64,000 nt of DNA, from assembly GCF_002443295.1 (NCBI RefSeq), contig NZ_BAOS01000003.1, forward strand, positions 1 to 64,000, written 5' to 3'. The notes below the pieces were generated by a model, which had not been told where the DNA came from, did no database searches, and saw only the letters and a program-made list of their open reading frames with translations. Origin of the DNA: Candidatus Scalindua japonica (lineage in GTDB: Bacteria; Planctomycetota; Brocadiia; Brocadiales; Scalinduaceae). Every line of letters begins with the position of its first letter. Position 1 is the stretch's first letter. This document shows positions 9,186 to 17,303 of this stretch, in pieces. Made by a program: the position numbers and the translations under genes.

Positions 9186-9725
9186 ATGCAAATCAGGACA
9201 AAAGGTATTAACCATCCGGCTCTCTATGGGAGGAATCTTGATGAGACGATCCATTTTTATACTGAAGTATTAGGGATGAAATTAGTGCTGCGCCAGCCGA
9301 ATCTTGTGGACCCGAAATTGACTCATCTATTCTTTTCTGCTGGTAACGGTGCTTTTGTCGCTTTCTTCATACCCAATGATGACTCCGAAATTGAGCTGAG
9401 CAAAGGAAGTGAAGGGCTCGGTTCAATGCAGCATTTAGCATTTAATTTAGATATGCCAATTGAAGAAGCTATGGATGTGTTGGACCGGAACAGAATCAAA
9501 TTTAAGGGGCCAATTGATCGGGGATACGAGTGCTCCCTCTATTTTTACGATCCTAACGGAATAAAGCTGGAATTGATGACGTGGAAAACAGCTTTGCCTC
9601 CCGGATCAAATGAAGCAGAAGTCATCGCCAGGGCTCAGAAAATTCGTGAAAAAGAGAATGATTATAATATAGAGGATCAGCATGTTCGACAAGCAATGAA
9701 TGAGCTTGGTTTTTCTTTAGATTAG
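9186..9725 (+). CDS. VOC-family protein (glyoxalase/dioxygenase fold)
   Basis: It encodes 179 residues and has a strong purine-rich RBS (aaaaggggg) just before ATG 9186. The N-terminal HPALYGRNLDETIHFYTEVL and the later FYDPNGIKLELMTW are the paired metal-site strands of the vicinal-oxygen-chelate superfamily: the His of the first motif and the Glu of KLELMTW. A charged C-terminal helix of about 40 residues follows. The family includes glyoxalase I, extradiol dioxygenases and fosfomycin-type resistance proteins. The substrate cannot be assigned. It stands alone, between the release-factor-like gene and a transposable element. Confidence 0.88.
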   Translation: MQIRTKGINHPALYGRNLDETIHFYTEVLGMKLVLRQPNLVDPKLTHLFFSAGNGAFVAFFIPNDDSEIELSKGSEGLGSMQHLAFNLDMPIEEAMDVLDRNRIKFKGPIDRGYECSLYFYDPNGIKLELMTWKTALPPGSNEAEVIARAQKIREKENDYNIEDQHVRQAMNELGFSLD

Positions 9726-9777
9726 ATTGAGATAACAGAATAAACACAATACCCGGGGATAGATTTTTACTAAATAT

Positions 9778-10367
9778 CAGCGACATCCGGTTAGGTTTTT
9801 GCGTATACCGCTTTTGTCATACCCGCCCGCCTGTACCTATTTGGGCAGGAATTCCTTTATTTATCGGGTATCTATGTGACGCGTCCAATCTGGATTCCCG
9901 CTTAAGCTTTTCCTCGCAAGCTTTAAGCGGGGAGCATGCCTGCCCGAATAGGTGCCTGTCTCCACCAGAATGACACCCGCCAGAATGACACCCGCCAGAA
10001 TGACATTGTCGGGCTGGTTGTAGGGCTGGCGAACGGCTGGCCGGGCAAGAAGGACGGATAGAAAAAATACGAAAAATAAAATTGCCAAAAATAAAACAAA
10101 AGATAATGATAGTCGCTGTAGGGTGGGCACTGCCCACCAAAAACATTCTACATCCGGAAAAAAAATCGTAGGGTGCGTTTTACGCACCAAAAACATGACA
10201 GCATAATCAAGTATTTGTTTAATATATAACACCATTGCTGTATCCAACGTTGTTAGTGGTGCATAGAATGCACCCTACTTGTTTTTTGGCGAACGGTGGA
10301 GCCGGGCGGGAATGACAGTTTTGGAGCATTAATTTGCAATACGCAAAAAGCTAACCGGATGATGCTG
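9778..10367. mobile_element. MITE-like non-autonomous element with 29-bp TIRs and 9-bp TSD
   Basis: The left end (9778-9806) begins CAGCGACATCCGGTTAGG. The reverse complement of the right end (10339-10367) begins CAGCATCATCCGGTTAGC. The two 29-base ends differ at only three positions. The same nine bases, ACTAAATAT, lie immediately outside both ends (9769-9777 and 10368-10376), as expected of a target-site duplication. No transposase frame is present inside. The 590-bp interior holds three tandem 'CCAGAATGACA(CCCG)' units near 9965-10003 and several perfect palindromes. It is probably mobilised in trans by an unseen transposase. Confidence 0.85.
10118..10278. repeat. Three short palindromes within the MITE
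   Basis: GTAGGGTGGGCACTGCCCACC (10118-10138), GTAGGGTGCGTTTTACGCACC (10168-10188) and GGTGCATAGAATGCACCCTAC (about 10258-10278) are variants of one small palindromic repeat. The second is linked by a conserved spacer (AACATTCTACATCCGGAAA) to the first. The same spacer and palindrome recur at 21228-21320, far from this element. Confidence 0.85.
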
Positions 10368-10457
10368 ACTAAATATTAAGGTTAAATGTCCAGGTAAAAA
10401 TTTGTATAATGTTATGATTAATTGATATTGAGAACCATTTTTAGAAGTGGAGTGTCT

Positions 10458-12011
10458 ATGGATAGTAATTTTTCTTACTGGAGAATGGTAATAATAGGTG
10501 TGCTTTCTCTCTTGTTAATTGTTGCCATATCCTTTTTCTTTTATTTTGAACATATATATTTTAATTACAATCCGAAGGAGGCTACCTTCTCTAAATTAGA
10601 AAATATCAGAAACAAAAAAAAAGCGAAAGTAATAAGGTATTTAGACCAGCAGAAAGAGAGAGGGATCAAGGTGTGTCAGAACAGCGATATTAAAGATTAT
10701 TTCAAGAAACTTCTTTATCTATACAGTAATCATGGATATGGAGGTATAGAATATGCCATAATAGAAAGTGTGGTTAACAAGCTTTTTGTGATTGAATTAG
10801 ATAAGTTTTATGATCTTCTCTTTATAGATGCAGAGGGAGATGTTTTCTTTTCTGTCAAGAAGGAAGATGACTTCCTGGGTAACATACATGAAGAACGCTT
10901 TAATGGCGTTTCATTATTTGAAAAGATACGAAAGATACAAACCAGAGAGACAGAGTTTGTTGATTATGAGTATTACTCTATTTCGGATGAACCGGCTTCT
11001 TTTTTTATCACTCCTGTGCTTAAAGCAGACAAGATACAAGGCTATATTGTATTGCAACTGCCGATTAACGATATCAATTGCATATTAACAGAAAGGCAGG
11101 GCCTGGGAAGAACAGGTGAAGTGTATTTAGTAAATTACAATCAGTTAATGATAACACAATCCAGGTTTGTTGAAGATAACACAATATTAACCAAACAGAT
11201 CGATACTGAGGCCGTAAGGAACGCCATATTGGAGAAGAGAGGGAACAAGATAATCAAAGATTATCGCGATAAAAGAGTTTTCAGCTCTTATGAGCAGTTT
11301 GATTATGAAGGGACGGAATGGATTATCGTAGCAGAAATAGATGAAGATGAAGTTATTACAGAAATCTATCTGAGCAGGGAAAAGGAGCTTTTTAACAAAG
11401 TTACTGATTATCTGTCAAAATATTCTTATCAGAATGATATACAAAAGGTATTTGGAAAGGAGTGGAAACAGAAAAACAGTTCTGTTAAGGTTGATTTTAA
11501 GGAGTTTCAAAAGAGTAAAAACGGCCAATCGCTTTATACCGAAGGTATTGCGACATGTACTGCAATGACTATTGGCTATCCTGGCAAATTTGGATATCTG
11601 CTCCATATTACCCCCACAGATGGGTCATACAGGAACGTCGGGTTTCTCACCAGGTTGTTATTAAGAGACAGCTATACTGACTTTGTGGAAAGAGTTATGA
11701 GCGGTATCTGTAGGTATGATATTCTCCAATGTGAGAAATCACAGTTGCGGATTGGTCTTATGGCAACTCATGATGACAGTTTTAAGAATATCATTCGCAA
11801 ACTTACAGAACATGGAGTTGAACTATCTCAAATAAAGGTGCTTTATAAAAAAAATTATCAAAAAGTAGATGTTGTTTTTGATTATAGAAATGATCAGGTA
11901 TGGAGCCTGTGGGGGGGCAAAGGGTTTAAAATGGTCTATACGGATGAATATGAAAATGCCCCTGATATTGGTGAACTAATTAAAAAATTGAGTAATTATA
12001 ACCGAGTATAA
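10458..12011 (+). CDS. Membrane dCache sensor fused to a CheD-like domain
   Basis: ATG 10458 is preferred to an upstream TTG at 10422 because GGAG lies six bases before it; it gives 517 residues. Topology: an N-terminal membrane helix (about residues 10-33), then a periplasmic double-Cache-type sensor with the typical GRTGEVYLVNYNQLMITQS and GTEWIIVAEID segments. About 170 C-terminal residues follow that resemble chemoreceptor deamidase CheD: a small-residue motif with Cys (GIATCTAMTIG) and His about 14 residues later (LLHITP). No second membrane helix, HAMP or methyl-accepting helix is obvious. The CheD match is by pattern only. The cytochrome c'-like gene follows after 25 bases and is probably co-transcribed. 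Confidence 0.7.
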   Translation: MDSNFSYWRMVIIGVLSLLLIVAISFFFYFEHIYFNYNPKEATFSKLENIRNKKKAKVIRYLDQQKERGIKVCQNSDIKDYFKKLLYLYSNHGYGGIEYAIIESVVNKLFVIELDKFYDLLFIDAEGDVFFSVKKEDDFLGNIHEERFNGVSLFEKIRKIQTRETEFVDYEYYSISDEPASFFITPVLKADKIQGYIVLQLPINDINCILTERQGLGRTGEVYLVNYNQLMITQSRFVEDNTILTKQIDTEAVRNAILEKRGNKIIKDYRDKRVFSSYEQFDYEGTEWIIVAEIDEDEVITEIYLSREKELFNKVTDYLSKYSYQNDIQKVFGKEWKQKNSSVKVDFKEFQKSKNGQSLYTEGIATCTAMTIGYPGKFGYLLHITPTDGSYRNVGFLTRLLLRDSYTDFVERVMSGICRYDILQCEKSQLRIGLMATHDDSFKNIIRKLTEHGVELSQIKVLYKKNYQKVDVVFDYRNDQVWSLWGGKGFKMVYTDEYENAPDIGELIKKLSNYNRV

Positions 12012-12036
12012 TGTTAGCTTTAAGGTTGGGAAAATC

Positions 12037-12531
12037 ATGAAACCACATTGGCTTATTGTGCCGTTAATAATATTATTGATACCGCTTTTTATCTTATCCA
12101 GGGACAAGTTTGAGTATAGGGGTGAGATTTCGGACGAGGGGTTAGATTTAAATAAACAAGAGATGAATGTATTGATTCATGAGGAAGAGAAGGAGAATAA
12201 TATTTATGAAAATGTAACCAAATTCAGGATGCATATGAAATCACTTGATGAATACTACGACGCACTGACAGAGTCAATTGAAATTCAGAGCTGGGACGAC
12301 ATATCCAAATATGCATTGATGTTGAAAAACACATCACCATTGATCTTTACAGGGATGAGGAAGGTAGATTTGCCAAAGGATTTTGTGCTTTTAGATACCG
12401 CCTTCCATTTTCAAGCCCTTGCGGTAGTAGCGGCGTGTGAATCAAGAGAGATGGTCAAGATGAATATTGAATATGAGAAATTACAGAAAACATGTGATGA
12501 TTGTCATGAAAAATATAAGGACAGAGAGTAG
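12037..12531 (+). CDS. Membrane-anchored cytochrome c'-like monoheme protein
   Basis: It encodes 164 residues. An N-terminal hydrophobic segment (residues 4-20, signal or anchor) is followed by a helical soluble domain ending in CDDCHEKYK, which is a single CxxCH heme-c attachment motif only a few residues from the C-terminus. This is the position seen in class II (cytochrome c') four-helix-bundle cytochromes. Axial His is provided by CH; a sixth ligand is not evident. It is periplasmic, 25 bases downstream of the dCache/CheD-like gene, suggesting a signalling or gas/redox-sensing pair. Its stop is only three bases from the stop of the convergent oadB gene. Confidence 0.85.
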   Translation: MKPHWLIVPLIILLIPLFILSRDKFEYRGEISDEGLDLNKQEMNVLIHEEEKENNIYENVTKFRMHMKSLDEYYDALTESIEIQSWDDISKYALMLKNTSPLIFTGMRKVDLPKDFVLLDTAFHFQALAVVAACESREMVKMNIEYEKLQKTCDDCHEKYKDRE

Positions 12532-12533
12532 CG

Positions 12534-14102
12534 TTACATGAACACTGCGAGAAGTATACCGGCCGCAACTGCAGAGCCAATCACGCCTGCCACATTTGGT
12601 CCCATTGCGTGCATTAGAAGAAAATTGTGAGGGTCTTCATCCAGTCCAATTTTATTAGACACTCTTGCTGCCATAGGTACTGCCGAAACCCCTGCAGATC
12701 CAATCAGCGGATTGATTTTATTCTTCGATGAGAATATATTCATAATTTTTGCCATGATCACACCGGCAGCAGTTCCGAATGAGAAAGCAAACAAACCCAG
12801 AACAATAATACCTAGAGTTTCCATGTTGAGAAATTTATCTGCAGACAACTTACTTCCGACACCCAGTCCCAGGAATATTGTTACAATATTGATCAGCGCG
12901 TTCTGAGTCGTATCACTCAACCGTTTGACTACCAGAGACTCCCGCATAAGATTACCAAACATAAGGAAACCTATAAGCGGCGCTGCGGATGGAAGAAGCA
13001 GTGCTGTGAGTACAATAACAACAATCGGGAAGATTATCTTCTCGCGATGTGATACATATCTAAGCTGTTTCATCTTGATCTTGCGTTCATCTTCAGTAGT
13101 TAACAGCTTCATGATAGGCGGTTGAATAATTGGCACCAGGGCCATATAAGAGTATGCGGCAACCGCTATTGAACCTAACAGTCTCGGGCTCAGCTTGGAG
13201 GCAAGGAAGATAGACGTAGGCCCGTCAGCACCTCCGATTATCGCAATGGATGAAGCATCTTTTAGTGAGAAGTCTATGCCGGGAACAAGTTTGGTAAGTA
13301 TTATTGCCCCGATAAGGGTTGTAAAGATACCGAACTGCGCGGCCGCGCCAAGCAGTGTAGTGCGAGGGTTGGCAAGTAGTGGCCCAAAGTCAGTCATCGC
13401 TCCGACACCCATAAATATAATCAGTGGAAAGATTCCCGTCTTTATACCGGAATCATAGACATATCGAATGATCCCGCCTTCGTCGTTAATGAAGGCAAGT
13501 GGGATATTTGAAAGCACCGCGCCCATGCCAATAGGTATAAGAAGCAGAGGTTCAAACCCTCTCGCAATTCCCAGATAAATCAGAAGCAAACCTACACTGA
13601 TCATCAGCAACTTGCCGATACCTTCAGTCCAATTTGCGGAATTGTCAGAGATCATAGCGTACAAACCAGTGCTTTTCAACAAATTACTGAATACCGTTTT
13701 AAAGGATAATTTATCTTCAATCTTCTTCACTTCTGTAGAGTGGACTACGATATCCTGCTTTTTAATCTTAAGGAGAGACGCTCCTGCATCTAAAGGGGTA
13801 AACTTCTTATAAAGATCTTTGTTGATATAGGAAACGTTACCCGAAACACCGGAAGTAATAGTAATCTTGTTATGACCTTTATCCACAATGAGGGCAAGAA
13901 AATCACCTTCTCTGACATTGTCACCTACTTTTAGCTCCGCACCATTTTTTATTGATACTTTCAGAAGCATCGATTTAGATGGTATTTTTACTGTCACCGT
14001 ATTTTGGGAAGTAGCTGAATACTCCTGTGCGCTTAATGTGCAGGTAAACGCAAAAAATGAGATAAGCAAAATGAAGGCTATTCGTTTATGTAAAATATTC
14101 AT
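12534..14102 (-). CDS. oadB: Na+-translocating decarboxylase beta subunit with extra N-terminal barrel domain
   Basis: It encodes 522 residues, longer than the usual roughly 375-430. Residues 1-25 look like a signal peptide or first membrane helix. Residues about 33-115 form a biotinyl/lipoyl-like barrel ([20 protein letters not shown]), with a lipoyl-type Asp-Lys at 74-75. The OadB/GcdB/MmdB membrane core follows, with [10 protein letters not shown] and IPLAF...DEGG motifs typical of the Na+ channel. The beta subunit couples decarboxylation of carboxybiotin to Na+ export. The gene lies downstream of oadA and oadG on the same strand. Whether the extra domain is modified, and which side of the membrane it faces, is unknown. 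Confidence 0.9.
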   Translation of the reverse strand: MNILHKRIAFILLISFFAFTCTLSAQEYSATSQNTVTVKIPSKSMLLKVSIKNGAELKVGDNVREGDFLALIVDKGHNKITITSGVSGNVSYINKDLYKKFTPLDAGASLLKIKKQDIVVHSTEVKKIEDKLSFKTVFSNLLKSTGLYAMISDNSANWTEGIGKLLMISVGLLLIYLGIARGFEPLLLIPIGMGAVLSNIPLAFINDEGGIIRYVYDSGIKTGIFPLIIFMGVGAMTDFGPLLANPRTTLLGAAAQFGIFTTLIGAIILTKLVPGIDFSLKDASSIAIIGGADGPTSIFLASKLSPRLLGSIAVAAYSYMALVPIIQPPIMKLLTTEDERKIKMKQLRYVSHREKIIFPIVVIVLTALLLPSAAPLIGFLMFGNLMRESLVVKRLSDTTQNALINIVTIFLGLGVGSKLSADKFLNMETLGIIVLGLFAFSFGTAAGVIMAKIMNIFSSKNKINPLIGSAGVSAVPMAARVSNKIGLDEDPHNFLLMHAMGPNVAGVIGSAVAAGILLAVFM

Positions 14103-14251
14103 TTCGTAAAATATATGACTCTTAAATCAATGTTAAATTATATAGTTTTTTCAAAAGACGAGGTTCTTCGGTCGTTCCTCTCTCAGAGTGACACGTTGAG
14201 ATGTCATTCTGAATGTGGTGAAGCAAAATGAAGGCCCTTTTGCACGTCTCT

Positions 14252-16030
14252 CTATTCTATCATAGCAAGCGTGTCACCATTCTTCACATTGTCACCAACT
14301 GCTACTTCTATTGCAATAATCCTACAATCTTTTGGAGCTTTAACAGGAGATTCCATTTTCATCGCTTCAAGGACGAGAATTTCTTCACCTTCCTTTACCG
14401 TATCGCCCACATTTGTTTCAACGCGCATAACGGAACCCGGCATACTGGCAACAATCGGCTCGCCTTTAATAGCAATCGCGGGTCCAGTTGGCACGATTGT
14501 CTGAACAACACCGGTACCTTCAGCCACAGTAACGTTAAATGATTTGCCGTCAACGGTAACGGTGTAATTGCCGGTACTATCCGTGCTTTTAGTCTTTGCG
14601 GTTGAAGGTGCTTTGGCTTCCGCTTCAGGAGTTATTTTTCTTATATTTTCCTTCATGTTTCCCTTAAGGAACTCTATCCCTTTTTCACCGCATGCATACG
14701 CTATAAAGATATTTTCGTCATTTACCTCAAGGCTGTTTTCTTGAAGGGTTTTTGTGGCTTGCGGGATACCAGGTTCAAGTATTTCAAGCGGATGACCGTC
14801 AAATGGCTTTTTACCCAACTGTTCCTCCGCAATTTTAACAATTTCAGGATCAGGGCTTGAAGGTGTGCGTCCAAAATAACCGAGTATCATATTACCATAA
14901 CCATCTGTAATCTTTTTCCATTTGCCCTGCGTTACATTAGCATATGCCTGCTGGAAATAGAACTGTGATACCGGAGTAACCGATGTGGCAAAGCCACCCT
15001 TTTTGACGACTTCAGTCATCTCTCTTATTACTTCCGGATAGAGATGAAGCGTTCCCGTATCACGCATCATCATGGTGTTTGCTGTTAAAGCACCTCCCGG
15101 CATTGGAGAAAGAGGGATTATTGGAGATACCTGTTTTGCCTCAATTGGTATAAAATAATCCTTCATACACTCTTCAAAAATCTTTTCTGCTTCCACAATT
15201 TTCATAATGTCTACATCAATCGTCCACTCTTTACCCTTAAGGGCATGCCACATTGAAATGATGTCAGGTTGACATGTTCCTCCGCATACGGGGCTCTTTG
15301 CGAGGTCAATACCAAGGTTGTTGTCTTTAGTCGCCGCTCCTTCAATTGCCGCCAGGTTACACGCTACACTTACACCCGCAGTGTCATGTGTGTGGAACCA
15401 TATTAACGCGTCTTCTCCGAGAATTTCCCGTGCTCCTTTAAATGTGTCATACACCTTCTGTGGGTTGGCTGTTCCGCTCGCATCTTTAAAACAAACCGAA
15501 TCAAAAGGAAGTCCTGAGTCCAGAATCGCTCTCAGGCGTTGAAGGTAAAACGTGGATGTGTGCGCTTCTTCACACTCTTCCGGGAGGTCCATCAGAGTTA
15601 TGCACACTTGATGATGGAGTCCCGCGTCAGTTATACACTTACCTGAATATTCGAGGTTTTGAATATCGTTGAGTGCATCGAAATTGCGGATAGTAGTCAT
15701 TCCGTGCTTCTTAAAGAGGACGGCATGAAGGTTTATAATATCTTTGGGAGCCTGAGACAGGGCTACTACATTTATACCCCTGGCAAGAGTCTGGAGATTC
15801 GCGTCAGGACCTGCAAACTTCCTGAAAGTATCCATCATGTGAAATGCTGATTCGTTACAATAAAAGAAAAGAGATTGAAATCTGGCGCCGCCACCGGCTT
15901 CCATATGCTTAATCCCAGCTTCCGCGGACGCCTCTACTGCCGGCATAAAATCCTGAGTAAGCACACGCGCGCCATAAACAGACTGAAATCCATCTCTGAA
16001 TGATGTGTCCATAAATCTGACTTTTTTCAC
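14252..16030 (-). CDS. oadA: Biotin-carrying carboxyltransferase (oxaloacetate decarboxylase alpha / PycB type)
   Basis: It encodes about 592 residues. I chose GTG 16030 because the GAAAGGG box lies about seven bases before it; a GTG at 16039 abuts that box. The N-terminal TIM-barrel carboxyltransferase has the DTSFRDGFQS metal-site motif and FKDASGTANP (carboxybiotin-binding Lys). A conserved PYC_OADA linker domain follows, and then a C-terminal biotinyl domain with EAMKMES, where Lys carries biotin. It transfers CO2 from oxaloacetate or a related acid to biotin for decarboxylation by OadB. It could alternatively serve as pyruvate carboxylase subunit B, but the neighbouring oadB and oadG favour the Na+-pump role. 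Confidence 0.93.
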   Translation of the reverse strand: MKKVRFMDTSFRDGFQSVYGARVLTQDFMPAVEASAEAGIKHMEAGGGARFQSLFFYCNESAFHMMDTFRKFAGPDANLQTLARGINVVALSQAPKDIINLHAVLFKKHGMTTIRNFDALNDIQNLEYSGKCITDAGLHHQVCITLMDLPEECEEAHTSTFYLQRLRAILDSGLPFDSVCFKDASGTANPQKVYDTFKGAREILGEDALIWFHTHDTAGVSVACNLAAIEGAATKDNNLGIDLAKSPVCGGTCQPDIISMWHALKGKEWTIDVDIMKIVEAEKIFEECMKDYFIPIEAKQVSPIIPLSPMPGGALTANTMMMRDTGTLHLYPEVIREMTEVVKKGGFATSVTPVSQFYFQQAYANVTQGKWKKITDGYGNMILGYFGRTPSSPDPEIVKIAEEQLGKKPFDGHPLEILEPGIPQATKTLQENSLEVNDENIFIAYACGEKGIEFLKGNMKENIRKITPEAEAKAPSTAKTKSTDSTGNYTVTVDGKSFNVTVAEGTGVVQTIVPTGPAIAIKGEPIVASMPGSVMRVETNVGDTVKEGEEILVLEAMKMESPVKAPKDCRIIAIEVAVGDNVKNGDTLAMIE

Positions 16031-16096
16031 AATAGTCACCCTTTCATATAATATAAAAGTATATTGTTTTCTGCGATAGTATAACAGGTTTTGAAA

Positions 16097-16183
16097 TGGT
16101 GGATTACGCGAAGCGAACCCACCTGGCTTTTACATCTTTCTATAATATAAGCTTTTGATGGATTCGCTTCGCGTAATCCACCA
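16097..16183. repeat. Perfect 21-bp inverted repeat between oadG and oadA
   Basis: TGGTGGATTACGCGAAGCGAA at 16097-16117 is exactly reverse-complementary to 16163-16183. The loop is 45 bases. The left arm with its flank also forms a smaller nested hairpin (GGTGG...CCACC, to about 16122). There is no T-run, so it is not a simple terminator. It sits in the oadG-oadA spacer, where it could modulate mRNA stability or be a small mobile palindrome. Confidence 0.9.
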
Positions 16184-16214
16184 TACGTCTTATTTACATT
16201 TTTGTACTAACGTA

Positions 16215-16466
16215 TTAAACTTTTCTGTATGCATGTATAGCGGCAGAGATGACTGCCGTCTGTACATGGCTACCACTTGCTGGCATACTTTTTCTCTTTT
16301 TCTTATTTTTTCGCGCAAGATCTGCTTCCGCCATGGCAGATTCCTCATTGCGAGTATGTTCTCTGGTGAAATACTCAAGTAGTGATATGGCAGCATTCAG
16401 AAGTACAAGGAAAACAAACACAATCCCCATACCGATAAACATCAACATAATTGCGTTGCCGATCAT
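16215..16466 (-). CDS. oadG: Decarboxylase gamma subunit (OadG family)
   Basis: It encodes 83 residues: one membrane helix at residues 5-27 (MLMFIGMGIVFVFLVLLN), then a charged Glu/Lys-rich cytosolic stretch, and a C-terminal block VQTAVISAAIHAYRK. That block is the conserved OadG/methylmalonyl-CoA decarboxylase-delta tail. The subunit assembles the membrane beta and soluble alpha subunits and binds metal in characterised enzymes. Its ATG overlaps the birA stop as TAATG, indicating translational coupling. The order birA-oadG-oadA-oadB on the minus strand supports one transcription unit, despite spacers of 140-180 bases around oadA. Confidence 0.9.
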   Translation of the reverse strand: MIGNAIMLMFIGMGIVFVFLVLLNAAISLLEYFTREHTRNEESAMAEADLARKNKKKRKSMPASGSHVQTAVISAAIHAYRKV

Positions 16467-17263
16467 TACTGTTTCCTCATTAAATAAGAATTATGAAACT
16501 CTATTTCTCCGGAATTCAGGCTGATAATGCCGCGCTTTTCACATTTGAAAAGCAATGTGCCGTCATCGTTCAGATCAATTATTTTTCCGGAGTATGAATT
16601 CTGTTTAACGTCTGTAAAAATAATATGTTCATTGACAAATGCCAGTCTTTTTTTTATCTCCTGCCGGTTTTGCGAAAAACCAGTCTGGCACAATACATTA
16701 AAACAATTTATTATAATTTCAAGAAGTTTTTCCAATAAAATTTTGCGTACAACTTTATGGCGTAACTCGGATCGCAGTGAAGTGGCTGGAATATCAATAC
16801 CGGTAAGGGATTTATCCGTACTGTTGATATTGATGCCTATTCCCAGCACGCCACATACTCTTTTCTCAGTTGCCGTTATTTCACAGAGTATTCCGGATAT
16901 TTTTTTCCCCTCTATAAGCACATCATTTGGCCATTTTACAGATGGTTTCAGTCCATAACCTTCAAGTAGCTGGGCAATAGACAGGGCCGCAATCTGTGTT
17001 AAATTCTGTCTTCGTTCCTGTTCCAGCGTCGTCAGTGGCAACAGTAACGAGAATGTCAGGTCCTGGCCCGGCTCAGAGTTCCATATTCGGGTAAAACGGC
17101 CTCTCCCACATGTCTGTTTGTCTGCCCAGATTACCGAGAAATCCGGCAATTCGGCGTAATGCTGTTTAAGAAACGCATTGGTTGAGTTCAATTCAGCATA
17201 TTTATAAATTGTATATGCCTCTTTGTCAGTTTTGATTATTTTCGGTTTTAATTCAGTGTTCAT
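16466..17263 (-). CDS. birA: Biotin-[acetyl-CoA-carboxylase]-type ligase
   Basis: It encodes 265 residues. The catalytic core shows CGRGRFTRIWNSEPG (ATP/biotin loop GRGR), KWPNDVLIEGKKISGIL, and a C-terminal SH3-like domain. No N-terminal helix-turn-helix is present, so this is a group I ligase without the repressor function of E. coli BirA. It activates biotin as biotinyl-AMP and attaches it to the acceptor lysine, here most likely the EAMKM lysine of the neighbouring OadA. It lies 40 bases downstream of typA and overlaps oadG by TAATG, so it is probably co-expressed with the decarboxylase. Confidence 0.93.
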   Translation of the reverse strand: MNTELKPKIIKTDKEAYTIYKYAELNSTNAFLKQHYAELPDFSVIWADKQTCGRGRFTRIWNSEPGQDLTFSLLLPLTTLEQERRQNLTQIAALSIAQLLEGYGLKPSVKWPNDVLIEGKKISGILCEITATEKRVCGVLGIGININSTDKSLTGIDIPATSLRSELRHKVVRKILLEKLLEIIINCFNVLCQTGFSQNRQEIKKRLAFVNEHIIFTDVKQNSYSGKIIDLNDDGTLLFKCEKRGIISLNSGEIEFHNSYLMRKQ

Positions 17264-17303
17264 AAATAAATGGTCACTATTGTTTTTCTATTAGACGTAG
17301 TTT

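Noticed and set aside
16215-16396. Alternative frame overlapping oadG (MLPYHYLSIS...)
   Set aside because: It is a shadow in another frame of a recognised OadG.
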